DNA of 37,770 nucleotides from Blautia sp. (GCA_026169535.1 JAPFCU010000030.1:1-37770), one strand, 5' to 3'. Positions 1-7,255 are shown, counted from the first letter of the stretch. Notes: a model not told the origin generated them from the letters alone. Numbers and translations: made by a program.

Positions 1-1
1 A

Positions 2-529
2 GAAGGCACCCGTCCCTGGGAACCGGACGATCCAGTGGTAAAACCTCTGAATGTTTATGGACAGACAAAGTATGAAGGGGAGCTGGCAGTAGAAAAATAT
101 ACGGATAAATATTATATTGTCCGTATTGCCTGGGTATTTGGTGTAAACGGCAAAAACTTTATCAAGACCATGCTGAATCTTGGAAAGACCCATGATACCC
201 TGACTGTGGTAGACGATCAGATCGGAACTCCTACGTATACTTACGATTTGGCAAAGCTTCTTGTGGATATGCTGGAAAAAGAAGAGTACGGCAAATATCA
301 TGTAACCAATGAAGGCGGTTATATCTCCTGGTGTGATTTTGCAAAAGAGATTTTCCGTCAGGCCGGTATGGACGTAAAAGTAACTCCTGTAAGCTCAGAT
401 CAGTATCCGGCAAAGGCGAAACGCCCTTCTAACAGCCGTATGGAAAAAAATAAGCTGACTCAGCATGGATTTGAGCGCCTGCCTTCCTGGCAGGATGCCC
501 TTTCCCGTTACCTGAAGGAGATCATGTAA
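2..529 (+). CDS. rfbD: dTDP-4-dehydrorhamnose reductase, C-terminal part (5' end outside window)
   Basis: The reading frame is open from base 2, so the gene enters from the left and only about the last 175 residues are present. The family reduces dTDP-4-dehydro-rhamnose to dTDP-L-rhamnose with NAD(P)H in the cytoplasm, the last step of activated rhamnose synthesis. Visible family marks are the catalytic YxxxK in NVYGQTKYEGE, then GVNGKNFIKTM, VVDDQIGTPTYTYDLA, and the late substrate-binding stretch AKAKRPSNSRM. It is an extended SDR of the RmlD type. The stop lies 6 bases before the next gene's start, so it is probably co-transcribed with the YfhO gene. Rhamnosyltransferase-like proteins downstream (for example at 13361) fit a rhamnose polysaccharide pathway. 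Identification is firm; the N-terminal NAD-binding motif is outside the window. Confidence 0.93.
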   Translation, partial: EGTRPWEPDDPVVKPLNVYGQTKYEGELAVEKYTDKYYIVRIAWVFGVNGKNFIKTMLNLGKTHDTLTVVDDQIGTPTYTYDLAKLLVDMLEKEEYGKYHVTNEGGYISWCDFAKEIFRQAGMDVKVTPVSSDQYPAKAKRPSNSRMEKNKLTQHGFERLPSWQDALSRYLKEIM

Positions 530-535
530 GAGAAA

Positions 536-3106
536 ATGAATACACAAAAAGAAAAAAAAGCGGTGGATAAACCCACCGCTTTTCGTAAATGGTGTGGAAA
601 AGAGAACGAAAATGTCAGATTTGTCGCATACTTATTGGGATTGATGCTCCTCAGCGCCTGCTTTATGTTCGATGATTATCTTTTTGGCGATCAGCTGATG
701 ATCTTTCAGGATATTGGAAGCGACACCTGGCAGCAGTATATTATGAATTATTCAGCGATAGTCAATGACATTCGTGACGGAAGCTTCAGCCTGTGGGATT
801 TTTCCAACGGATTTGGGGTTAATCTGTTTAATTTTAACCTGTTTGATCCCTTTCTGATGCTTCTGTATGGTTTGGGAGTGCTGCTGGGACCTGCACATAT
901 GCTTCTGTATATCAATGTGATCCAGATTCTGAAAATGCTGGCAGCGGGAGTGGCGTTTTATTTGTTTTTATCCCAGTTTTCGCTCAGCAGCCAGGCAAAG
1001 CTGGCTGCTTCCTATGTGTATGGATTCAGTGGGTTTCTTCTGGTGTGGGGACAGCACTATCAATTTGGTACGGCGGTGGTCTATCTTCCCCTGCTTCTGC
1101 TTTTTTGTGAAAAACATGTACAGAAGAAAAAGGGACGGGGATTTTTCCCGGTGATGGTTTTTCTGTGCGGAATCTACAGCGTGTATTTTACCTATATGTG
1201 CCTTGCGGCAACAGGACTTTACCTTTTGTTCCGTATCCTGATGCTGGACGGGCTTACATCTGCCCAGAGGATCAGGCGTTTTTTTGCAGGCTGCGGTGAA
1301 ATGCTTCTTGGAATAGGAATGAGCATGGCGGTTTTTCTTCCTATGGCAGAGGTGATTCTGAACGTGTCCTCCAGACTGGACAGCAGCGGGGTGGGATTTA
1401 TGGACTGGCTGCAGCAGTGCTTCACACCCTATAGCGGGAAGTTTTATAATTCCCTGCTGAAGCATCTGTTTTCCAATAATCTGCAGAATGGATTCGGTAT
1501 GGCAAAAGGACCTCAGCAGTATGCGATGAACTATTATGAGGATCCTGTTCTGTTTTGCTCCGGGCTGGCAGTTTTTCTGGATATCCAGTTCCTTCTGGTT
1601 CTGAGAAAAGCGGAGATGACCCGAAGGGCAAAGACAGTCCTGTACAGTGCTGCTGCGCTGATTCTTACGGGAATGCTCCTTCCCATTGGAGGAACGGTCT
1701 TTAATTATTTTACAAAGCCAACTCAGAGATATACCTTTGTACTGGTACCGGTTTTTCTTCTCCTTATGGCATGGATGTGGGATTATCTGAAAAAAGGCGG
1801 GCACCTCAGCCTTCTTCTGGTCATTGCGGTGACTGTCTTTATGGGACGGGCATATCTGGAGGGCTGGCAGCAGGCAGGATTTCCGGAATATAAAAGGAAT
1901 ATACTGATTCTGACGGCAACCGGGATTCTCACAGTCATCTGTCTGATAGCGCTGAATTTTGTAAAAAAACAGCAGATTCGCAATCTGGTAATGGGAATCC
2001 TTGCTGTGACTCTGGTTGTGCAGGTTATGTCAGAAGGCAGTACAAATTTCCGGGCCAGAGTTACCCTGAAAAAAACAGACACACCTGCAGAGCTTATGGC
2101 GCAGGAAATGGAGCAGTATGAGGCTGACAGACATTCCAAAGAGAAAGAGATCAGATACCGGGCAGAAATGAATAAGCCACAGGACTTTTTCCGGGAAATG
2201 TACCGGGCGGATATTCCTCAGGTGCTGGATTATCTGGAAGAAAAGGACGGAAGTTTTTTCCGGGTGGAAAAGGATTATATTTCCGGAACAGTAGCCATGG
2301 ATGCCTCTGCCCAGGGATATAACGGGATATCCTCCTATAATTCTGTTATGAACGGTCATATAAAGGAATTTGTGGAAACCTGCTGTCCGGAGCTGTTTTT
2401 TGCGGATCAAAATCACTATACTTTCTGGAACAATGTAGAGGATGAACAGCTGGCAGCTTTTCTGGGAATCCGTTATCTGATCTCCGGTCAGAAGGTACCT
2501 GAGGAAGGATGGAAGGTACTGGATCAGGTAGGTGGGCTTTATGTCTATGAAAATCAGCTGGAAACCGGAACGGCTCACTTTTATACGGATGCCGTCAGCG
2601 AAGACAGTCTGAAAGAACTGTGTACAGAGGAGACAAGAGACGAGTTTCTTCAGAATGTGATTGCTCTGCCGGAAGAAGAGGATTCTGAAACAGAAGTGAA
2701 GATTTCCCGGGAAACATCTCCGAAAGAACTTCAGACAGCCTCAGAGATTTCGGAGCTTCTCAGCCAGGAAGATAAAAATGCCATGGAAGATTCAGAGATC
2801 ATCCTGAATCGACCGGAAAAAGATTCTCATATTACCGGAGTCATCCATGCGGAAACAGACGGATACGGAATGTTTATGATCCCATACGAAAAAGGCTGGA
2901 GCCTGACCATTGATGGAAAAGAAACAGAACTCCTTCGCGGAGACATTGGATTTCTGGCATGTGAGATTCCGGAAGGCGATCACACACTGGAGCTGACCTT
3001 CCAGGCACCGGGCTTAAAGGCAGGAATGCTGGCCAGCTGTTTGTTCTGGATTTTGTTCGGAGTGTCCAGAGGGGTGGAGAAATATGGGAGAAGAAAGCAG
3101 AAATAA
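536..3106 (+). CDS. YfhO-family polytopic membrane protein (putative GT-C type glycosyltransferase)
   Basis: This is an 856-residue protein with a charged cytoplasmic N-terminus (about 1-27), a dozen or so membrane helices up to about residue 510, a large extracytoplasmic soluble region (about 515-825) and one last membrane helix before a basic end. The early loop with DIGSDTWQQYIMNY and SLWDFSNGFGVN is typical of the YfhO family. Known YfhO proteins of Bacillus and Listeria glycosylate teichoic acids using lipid-linked sugars; that role here is inferred. The first ATG lacks a strong ribosome site: GGAG in the rfbD end is 15 bases away. Translation may be coupled to rfbD. Codons 7-16 also form a strong hairpin (see separate entry). 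I see no frameshift. The family call is sound; substrate is unknown. Confidence 0.85.
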   Translation: MNTQKEKKAVDKPTAFRKWCGKENENVRFVAYLLGLMLLSACFMFDDYLFGDQLMIFQDIGSDTWQQYIMNYSAIVNDIRDGSFSLWDFSNGFGVNLFNFNLFDPFLMLLYGLGVLLGPAHMLLYINVIQILKMLAAGVAFYLFLSQFSLSSQAKLAASYVYGFSGFLLVWGQHYQFGTAVVYLPLLLLFCEKHVQKKKGRGFFPVMVFLCGIYSVYFTYMCLAATGLYLLFRILMLDGLTSAQRIRRFFAGCGEMLLGIGMSMAVFLPMAEVILNVSSRLDSSGVGFMDWLQQCFTPYSGKFYNSLLKHLFSNNLQNGFGMAKGPQQYAMNYYEDPVLFCSGLAVFLDIQFLLVLRKAEMTRRAKTVLYSAAALILTGMLLPIGGTVFNYFTKPTQRYTFVLVPVFLLLMAWMWDYLKKGGHLSLLLVIAVTVFMGRAYLEGWQQAGFPEYKRNILILTATGILTVICLIALNFVKKQQIRNLVMGILAVTLVVQVMSEGSTNFRARVTLKKTDTPAELMAQEMEQYEADRHSKEKEIRYRAEMNKPQDFFREMYRADIPQVLDYLEEKDGSFFRVEKDYISGTVAMDASAQGYNGISSYNSVMNGHIKEFVETCCPELFFADQNHYTFWNNVEDEQLAAFLGIRYLISGQKVPEEGWKVLDQVGGLYVYENQLETGTAHFYTDAVSEDSLKELCTEETRDEFLQNVIALPEEEDSETEVKISRETSPKELQTASEISELLSQEDKNAMEDSEIILNRPEKDSHITGVIHAETDGYGMFMIPYEKGWSLTIDGKETELLRGDIGFLACEIPEGDHTLELTFQAPGLKAGMLASCLFWILFGVSRGVEKYGRRKQK
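556..583 (+). terminator. Terminator-like hairpin inside the first codons of the YfhO gene
   Basis: AAAAGCGGTGG (556-566) pairs perfectly with CCACCGCTTTT (573-583) around a 6-base loop, giving an 11-bp stem ending in four T. It follows rfbD and lies inside the coding start of the next gene, so it could attenuate transcription between the two or affect translation initiation. The short T run makes termination uncertain. Confidence 0.5.
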
Positions 3107-3172
3107 TGTTATTCTGTCAGGAGTGAAACGACGGAACAGAACTATCTAAAGTGTTTGAAAAGCACATCAGGG

Positions 3173-3205
3173 AGAGAATGATTGAAAAACGGTCATTCTC
3201 TTTTT
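3173..3205 (+). terminator. Rho-independent terminator after the rfbD-yfhO unit
   Basis: AGAGAATGA (3173-3181) pairs with TCATTCTCT (3193-3201), followed by a T run to 3205. It lies 67 bases after the YfhO stop and before the padR promoter. Confidence 0.8.
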
Positions 3206-3253
3206 GTCTGTAATTTAGTATATAAAATCAAATGTATTTTTTATGATATATTA

Positions 3254-3282
3254 TTGACATTGAATATACTGTGTAGTACACT
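3254..3282 (+). promoter_or_regulatory. padR promoter
   Basis: TTGACA (3254-3259), 17-base spacer, TACACT (3277-3282). An AAGGAGG ribosome site follows just before the padR ATG. The -10 lies inside the operator palindrome. Confidence 0.75.
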
Positions 3283-3287
3283 GTATA
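3265..3287 (+). promoter_or_regulatory. Probable PadR operator palindrome
   Basis: An imperfect palindrome centred on base 3276: TATACTGTGTA on the left mirrors TACACTGTATA on the right, with 10 of 11 pairs matching. It covers the -10 element and reaches the transcription start region. PadR-family regulators bind such dyads near their own promoters, so autorepression is inferred. Confidence 0.7.
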
Positions 3288-3304
3288 TAAAGGAGGCATA
3301 GTAG

Positions 3305-3643
3305 ATGAATATTGACGACTGGAAATCACAGGTAAAAAGAGGAACACTTGAATTTTGTATTTTGCTTTTGATAAAAAAACAACCGTCGTATGGTTACGAG
3401 ATTATCAGCACATTGGATCAGTATCCGATCATTGCCGCAAAAGAAAATACAATTTATCCGCTGTTGCGCCGATTGTTGAAAGAAGAATTTATTTCTTCCT
3501 GCTGGCAGGAGGGAACAGAGGGGCTGCCGCCGAGAAAGTATTATTCACTTACAGCCAAAGGAGAAGAATACATTTCTGCAATGTCTGTGGAGTGGGACAA
3601 TTTACTGAATGCGATCAACGAAATAAAAGGAGAAAAGGCATGA
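3305..3643 (+). CDS. PadR-family transcriptional regulator
   Basis: A 112-residue PadR protein of the short (subfamily 2) kind: a winged helix-turn-helix with a C-terminal dimerisation helix. Family motifs include RGTLEFCILLLI, the PSYGYEI turn and the ENTIYPLLRRL recognition-helix stretch, then the wing with PPRKYYSLTAKG. These are normally cytoplasmic repressors released by a ligand or membrane stress. The start is set by AAGGAGG eight bases upstream of the ATG. The stop overlaps the next gene's start by four bases (ATGA), the usual arrangement of padR with a DUF1700/HAAS membrane protein. The palindrome over its promoter suggests autoregulation. The inducer is unknown. Confidence 0.92.
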   Translation: MNIDDWKSQVKRGTLEFCILLLIKKQPSYGYEIISTLDQYPIIAAKENTIYPLLRRLLKEEFISSCWQEGTEGLPPRKYYSLTAKGEEYISAMSVEWDNLLNAINEIKGEKA

Positions 3644-4209
3644 AAAAAATATTAGATAATTATCTTGAAAAAATGGAAAAATGTCTGAGACCTGTTCCTG
3701 TTTCAGAACGGATTGATATTATCAATGAGATAAAAAGTGAAATGCAGGAATTGCAGAATAATGGGGTTTCGGATGAAATGATCATTGAAAGACTGGGAAA
3801 TCCCAAAGACCTGGCAAAAGCGTATCTTGGAGATCTCATAACCAAAGAAAAAGGATTCAGCTGGAACAGAGTCCTGATCATTTGCGCTTTTTTCAGTCTG
3901 GTAGGATTTTCAGGAATGGTTGTGATTCCCTGTCTGGGAGTGATTGCACCTACATTTATAGTTTGCGGCGCCATCTGCCCGTGCTTGGGACTGATCAAGC
4001 TGATCGATCAGATTTTCCATCTTGGACTGCCCTTTGCAGATAACATTGGTATATTTGTAAGTGAATCCTTTATACTGAATCCTCTGGTGGAATTTATACT
4101 TATCCTGCTCATCGGAGTTCTGATGTTTTTTGCAGGAATTGCTGCGTGGAAGCTTCTTGTTTTTTATTGTAAGAAGGTGAGCGGAACAGCAAAGAGGCTT
4201 TTCGTATAA
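3640..4209 (+). CDS. DUF1700/HAAS-domain membrane protein
   Basis: A 189-residue protein translated from an ATG that overlaps the padR stop. An upstream in-frame extension exists but would run through padR and has no ribosome site. The first 70 residues are a soluble helical HAAS/DUF1700 domain, with LEKMEKCLRPVPVSERIDII and the conserved ERLGNPKDLAKAYL. Three to four hydrophobic segments follow (about 80-100, 105-125, 150-175), ending in a basic tail. PadR-partner proteins of this type are thought to take part in envelope stress sensing, but no molecular function is established. The pairing with padR supports the family call; the membrane part is less conserved. Confidence 0.85.
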   Translation: MKKILDNYLEKMEKCLRPVPVSERIDIINEIKSEMQELQNNGVSDEMIIERLGNPKDLAKAYLGDLITKEKGFSWNRVLIICAFFSLVGFSGMVVIPCLGVIAPTFIVCGAICPCLGLIKLIDQIFHLGLPFADNIGIFVSESFILNPLVEFILILLIGVLMFFAGIAAWKLLVFYCKKVSGTAKRLFV

Positions 4210-4259
4210 AAACAGCAGGTTTGTGAGGCGGAATATAAATTTACTGTCTGGAAAATATA

Positions 4260-4304
4260 ATGCAGGAGTGGATTCTTCTGGTTCAGAAGAATCCACTCCT
4301 GCAT
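4260..4304. repeat. Perfect 21-bp inverted repeat with three-base loop between convergent genes
   Basis: The arm ATGCAGGAGTGGATTCTTCTG (4260-4280, first base pairing weakly) is mirrored at 4284-4304 around GTT. It sits between the DUF1700 gene (plus) and the sodium-pump operon (minus), so it could be a bidirectional terminator. Neither side has a good T run; the minus side is only TTATATTTT. Confidence 0.6.
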
Positions 4305-4354
4305 GTCATTTGCAAACACAAAATCATATTCTGCTTTCTGCCACAAACAGATAT

Positions 4355-4474
4355 CTATTTCAGAAATTTGTTAATCAGGTACACCAGAAGAGTCAGGATA
4401 ACGATAACAGTAAAGATACTCAGCATCCCTTTCCACATAACTTCAAATGCCTGCATGATAAGCTCTGTATTCAT
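4355..4474 (-). CDS. Small single-helix membrane protein, OadG-like partner of the decarboxylase beta subunit
   Basis: This is a 39-residue open frame that is easy to overlook. It reads MNTELIMQAFEVMWKGML and then SIFTVIVILTLLVYLINKFL, one membrane helix with a short lysine end. AAGGAG lies at suitable distance upstream of its ATG, and it starts 18 bases after the stop of the beta-subunit gene on the same strand. Gamma subunits (OadG) of sodium-translocating decarboxylases have one N-terminal helix and a longer hydrophilic tail that binds zinc and the alpha subunit; here the tail is absent. It therefore resembles the very short OadG-related proteins found with orphan beta subunits. Coding status rests on ribosome site, operon position and hydrophobic pattern; the role as an assembly partner is inferred. 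Confidence 0.8.
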   Translation of the reverse strand: MNTELIMQAFEVMWKGMLSIFTVIVILTLLVYLINKFLK

Positions 4475-4492
4475 ACTGATTTCTCCTTTCCA

Positions 4493-5629
4493 TTAGAGAA
4501 TGCTTGCAACAACGTTCAGGATAACGCCGCCGGCAACAACAGAAGCGATCTGGCCGGAAACGTTGGTTCCTGTTGCCTGCATGATGAGAACATTGCTTGG
4601 ATCTTCTTTAAGCGCCATTTTCTGTACGACACGGGCAGCCATAGGGAATGCGGAGATTCCGGCAGCGCCGATCATAGGATTGATCTTTTCTTTGGAGAAA
4701 AGATTCATAAGCTTTGCAAAAAGCACACCTGCAGCAGTATCGAAGATAAATGCGCTGAGACCGATGAGCATTATCAGAAGAGTTTCCTTATTTACAAAGG
4801 TATCGGCTTTCATACTGAATGCAATGGTGATTCCCAGAAGAAGGGAAACCAGGTTAGACAGAACATTCTGTGCGGTATCAGACAGATTATTCAGAACACC
4901 GCATTCACGAAGCAGGTTACCGAACATCAGGAAGCCTACCAGGGATACAGACATTGGTGCAACCAGTCCGGCGATGAAAGTAACCACGATCGGGAAGATG
5001 ATCTTTGCTTTTTTGGAAACAGTTGCCGGTTTATATTCCATATGGATGCAGCGCTCTTTTTTTGTTGTGAGCAGCTTAATGACCATAGGCTGGATGATTG
5101 GCACCAGAGCCATGTACGAATAGGCGACTACCGCGATAGGTCCGATATAATTGGAGCCAAGGACCTGAGATACCAGAATGGAAGTCGGGCCGTCGGCAGC
5201 TCCGATGATACCGATAGAAGCAGCATCCTTTAAGTCGAAACCAAGGCAGCATGCAACAACGATAGCTGCGAAGATACCAAACTGAGCGGCAGCTCCGAAC
5301 AGGAACAGCTTCGGATTGGAAAGCAGAGGACCAAAGTCGATCATTGCGCCGATTCCGATGAACAGAAGAAGCGGCATTGCCTCAGAAGCTTCGATTCCTA
5401 CATTGAAGAGCCATTCGATGATACCGTTTGTTTCTCCGATTCCTTCAAGTGTCTGGTTCAGTACACCGGAAGCAGGAAGGTTTACAAGAATCGCTCCGAA
5501 TCCCAGCGGCAGGAGCAGTACCGGTTCCAGATCTTTATTGATAGCAAGCCAGATAAGAATGGCTCCGATCACATACATGACGATCTGCTGGGGGGTGATA
5601 GATGTGATGCCGGAAATTAAAAAGTCCAT
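4493..5629 (-). CDS. Sodium ion-translocating decarboxylase beta subunit (GcdB/OadB family), orphan
   Basis: A 378-residue integral membrane protein, about the length of GcdB (375) and shorter than enterobacterial OadB. The family couples biotin decarboxylation to sodium export. It has the conserved GIGAMIDFGPLL, the GAADGPTSI motif whose Asp is essential in Klebsiella OadB, and the late NVSGQIASVVAGG motif with the sodium-linked Asn and Ser. About nine membrane helices are apparent. A good AGGAGG lies before the ATG. No alpha (carboxyltransferase), biotin carrier or gamma gene of normal size is nearby; only a 39-residue protein follows. Upstream is a yybP-ykoY type riboswitch with a terminator, so expression is probably controlled by manganese. 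Whether it works as a decarboxylase pump or as another transporter is open. Confidence 0.92.
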   Translation of the reverse strand: MDFLISGITSITPQQIVMYVIGAILIWLAINKDLEPVLLLPLGFGAILVNLPASGVLNQTLEGIGETNGIIEWLFNVGIEASEAMPLLLFIGIGAMIDFGPLLSNPKLFLFGAAAQFGIFAAIVVACCLGFDLKDAASIGIIGAADGPTSILVSQVLGSNYIGPIAVVAYSYMALVPIIQPMVIKLLTTKKERCIHMEYKPATVSKKAKIIFPIVVTFIAGLVAPMSVSLVGFLMFGNLLRECGVLNNLSDTAQNVLSNLVSLLLGITIAFSMKADTFVNKETLLIMLIGLSAFIFDTAAGVLFAKLMNLFSKEKINPMIGAAGISAFPMAARVVQKMALKEDPSNVLIMQATGTNVSGQIASVVAGGVILNVVASIL

Positions 5630-5687
5630 ACAGATTCCTCCTAATTATTTTCACGGGACTGTCTGTCTGACTGTCAACAGATTTCCA

Positions 5688-5730
5688 GTAAAAAAGACCT
5701 GTGTCCCGGAAAAAAAGGAACACAGGTCTT
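5688..5730 (-). terminator. Riboswitch expression platform: intrinsic terminator before the beta-subunit gene
   Basis: On the minus strand AAGACCTGTGT (5730-5720) pairs with ACACAGGTCTT (5704-5694), extended by TCC/GGG, and is followed by a T run (5695-5690). The left arm contains the AAGACC that also closes the aptamer, so ligand-bound aptamer and terminator are mutually exclusive. That predicts an ON switch. Confidence 0.85.
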
Positions 5731-5829
5731 GTCGTATACCAGAATTAAAAAGGTATAGATTAAGCCAGAGCCAGAGGCTCATGCTGTTGACTTAATCGCA
5801 CCGGACAGTGCTGACTACTCCCCTATATC
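5719..5829 (-). promoter_or_regulatory. yybP-ykoY family (manganese) riboswitch aptamer
   Basis: Read on the minus strand, the leader has the hallmark GGGGAGUAG (5823-5815). A small GCAC/GUGC hairpin follows. Next is UUAAGUCAACA (from 5795), whose UUAAGUC closes against GGCUUAA (5766-5760) around GAGCC/GGCUC, and then a UAUACC/GGUAUA stem (5757-5735). It ends with CGACAAGACC (5734-5725). The order and the conserved strings match the known Lactococcus yybP-ykoY aptamer, including its closing AGCAAGACC. P1 can form between AUAGG and CCUGU. The class senses Mn2+. It lies between a good promoter and the beta-subunit gene, with a terminator that competes for AAGACC. Confidence 0.85.
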
Positions 5830-5835
5830 AAGTGT

Positions 5836-5864
5836 ATTGTACAGTATGAGCAGTTTGTTTTCAA
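5836..5864 (-). promoter_or_regulatory. Promoter of the riboswitch and beta-subunit transcript
   Basis: On the minus strand TTGAAA (5864-5859), a 17-base spacer and TACAAT (5841-5836). Transcription would begin near 5829, at the first paired base of the riboswitch. Confidence 0.75.
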
Positions 5865-5902
5865 GATTTATTTTTAAAAGATTTACAGAAAATTTATGAT
5901 TT

Positions 5903-7138
5903 TTATGACTTTGCAATTTTTACGATCATAAAGATCAGAAATAAAATAACCAGAAGTCCGCCTCCGGCAATCAGATAATACGGCATTTCTGTATTATTTT
6001 CGGAAAAGTCCTGTGCAGCCTTAAGATTCTTCTGGCTTTCATCAATCAGTGTTGTATCCTGTTCCTGGACTGCTGCCATAACAGCGGTTCCAACCGGAGC
6101 CTCGCCAAAGAAATACTGGCGTGTATACTGACCGTTTTCCACAGTGCCGTCTTTGGTGACCAGACTGTCTGTGGCTGCTCCGACGGGAACATATACATTT
6201 CCACCGGAGATCATGTTAAAATCAGTGTCCCCCAGAGAAATCATCTGAAAGTTGTCAAAGCCATAATTGAGAAGTGCTCCTGCTTCAGAAGCGGTAGTGC
6301 CTGAAGCTCCCTGCAGGACAACTGCAATCAGTGTCACTCCGTTTTTTTCTGCACCGCAGACCAGTGTACTTCCGGATGCTTCGGTATATCCTTCACGTCC
6401 TCCCACACAAAACTGATAATACGCAGGATCAGCGGCATTGATCATAGCAAATTTGTTGGTCAGTACACGGTCGCCGCCGGAAACATTGGTGGCAGTGATG
6501 GTATAGGAAAGTGTACTGGCAATGGTGCGGAAGGTTTCATTTTCCATGGCTGCCTGCATGATCAGTGCCATATCGTGGGCGGTAGTATGCTGGTTTTCGT
6601 CAGGAAGCCCGGTAGGATTGGTAAAGATTGTATTGGTACAGCCAAGTTCTGCCGCTTTTGCGTTCATCATCTGGACAAATCCTTCAACAGAGCCGCCAAG
6701 ATGTTCGGCAACCTGAAGAGCAATGTCATTGGCAGAGGCCAGCATAATAGCATGAAGGCATTGCTCCATGGTGAACACCTCATCCAGCTGTGCAGAAATA
6801 TTGGCGCCGCCGTCTGTGACACCGGAAACTCCAGTAGCTGTCATAGTCACCTGGTCAGTGAGCTGACTGTTTTCCAGGGCAAGAAGGGTAGTCATTACTT
6901 TTACTGTACTCCCAGGGAAAAGCTGCTGATCCATGTTTTTGGCATAGATAACAGTATCTGTGGATTCCTCCATTACTACCGCGGCAGCAGAGGTGATGTC
7001 ATTTCCCTGGGGCCAGCCGGAGATGGAGTTGGTAGTGATTCCGGAGGCTGCTTCTGCTGCCTGGACAGGTGTCTGAAAAATCAGAGAAAAAACTGTGCCA
7101 AGAGTCAGAAGACCAATGAATAAGTTCTTTATTTTCAT
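5903..7138 (-). CDS. Secreted D-alanyl-D-alanine carboxypeptidase family protein with a degenerate KTG box
   Basis: A 411-residue peptidase S11 (DacF-like) protein with a Sec signal peptide (about 1-27, ending PVQAAEA), the penicillin-binding catalytic domain (about 45-290), a smaller C-terminal domain and a C-terminal membrane anchor (about 385-407). Such enzymes remove the terminal D-Ala of peptidoglycan stem peptides. The nucleophile motif SxxK is present as PGSTVK, and the second motif as SAND (S-x-N). The third motif, normally KTG before YT, reads REG in CVGGREGYTEAS, which changes both the basic and the hydroxyl residue. Activity may thus be altered. A promoter and AGGAG ribosome site precede it. 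No terminator is obvious after the stop, so some read-through into the riboswitch region is possible. Confidence 0.88.
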   Translation of the reverse strand: MKIKNLFIGLLTLGTVFSLIFQTPVQAAEAASGITTNSISGWPQGNDITSAAAVVMEESTDTVIYAKNMDQQLFPGSTVKVMTTLLALENSQLTDQVTMTATGVSGVTDGGANISAQLDEVFTMEQCLHAIMLASANDIALQVAEHLGGSVEGFVQMMNAKAAELGCTNTIFTNPTGLPDENQHTTAHDMALIMQAAMENETFRTIASTLSYTITATNVSGGDRVLTNKFAMINAADPAYYQFCVGGREGYTEASGSTLVCGAEKNGVTLIAVVLQGASGTTASEAGALLNYGFDNFQMISLGDTDFNMISGGNVYVPVGAATDSLVTKDGTVENGQYTRQYFFGEAPVGTAVMAAVQEQDTTLIDESQKNLKAAQDFSENNTEMPYYLIAGGGLLVILFLIFMIVKIAKS

Positions 7139-7185
7139 AAATTCTACTCCTGTAAAGAATATGGATTTAAAGTTTTACAAAACTT

Positions 7186-7214
7186 ATCATATCCCATTTT
7201 ACACGGTAATTCAA
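7186..7214 (-). promoter_or_regulatory. Promoter of the D,D-carboxypeptidase gene
   Basis: On the minus strand TTGAAT (7214-7209), 17-base spacer, TATGAT (7191-7186), about 48 bases before the ATG. Confidence 0.65.
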
Positions 7215-7255
7215 TACTTTTGTAAGGGGTGGTTTACTGATACACACGTTCAGCC

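Noticed and set aside
968-1804. 278-residue minus-strand frame inside the YfhO gene
   Set aside because: Antisense shadow; composition is Lys/His/Gln-rich and no motif is seen.
4164-4346. Minus-strand 60-residue reading frame over the 21-bp hairpin
   Set aside because: The peptide arises because the palindrome reads alike on both strands; there is no ribosome site and it overlaps the DUF1700 gene end.
4223-5233. Long plus-strand reading frame across the sodium-pump operon
   Set aside because: It is antisense to the beta-subunit and small membrane genes, has His/Cys-rich composition without family motifs, and crosses the hairpin at 4260.
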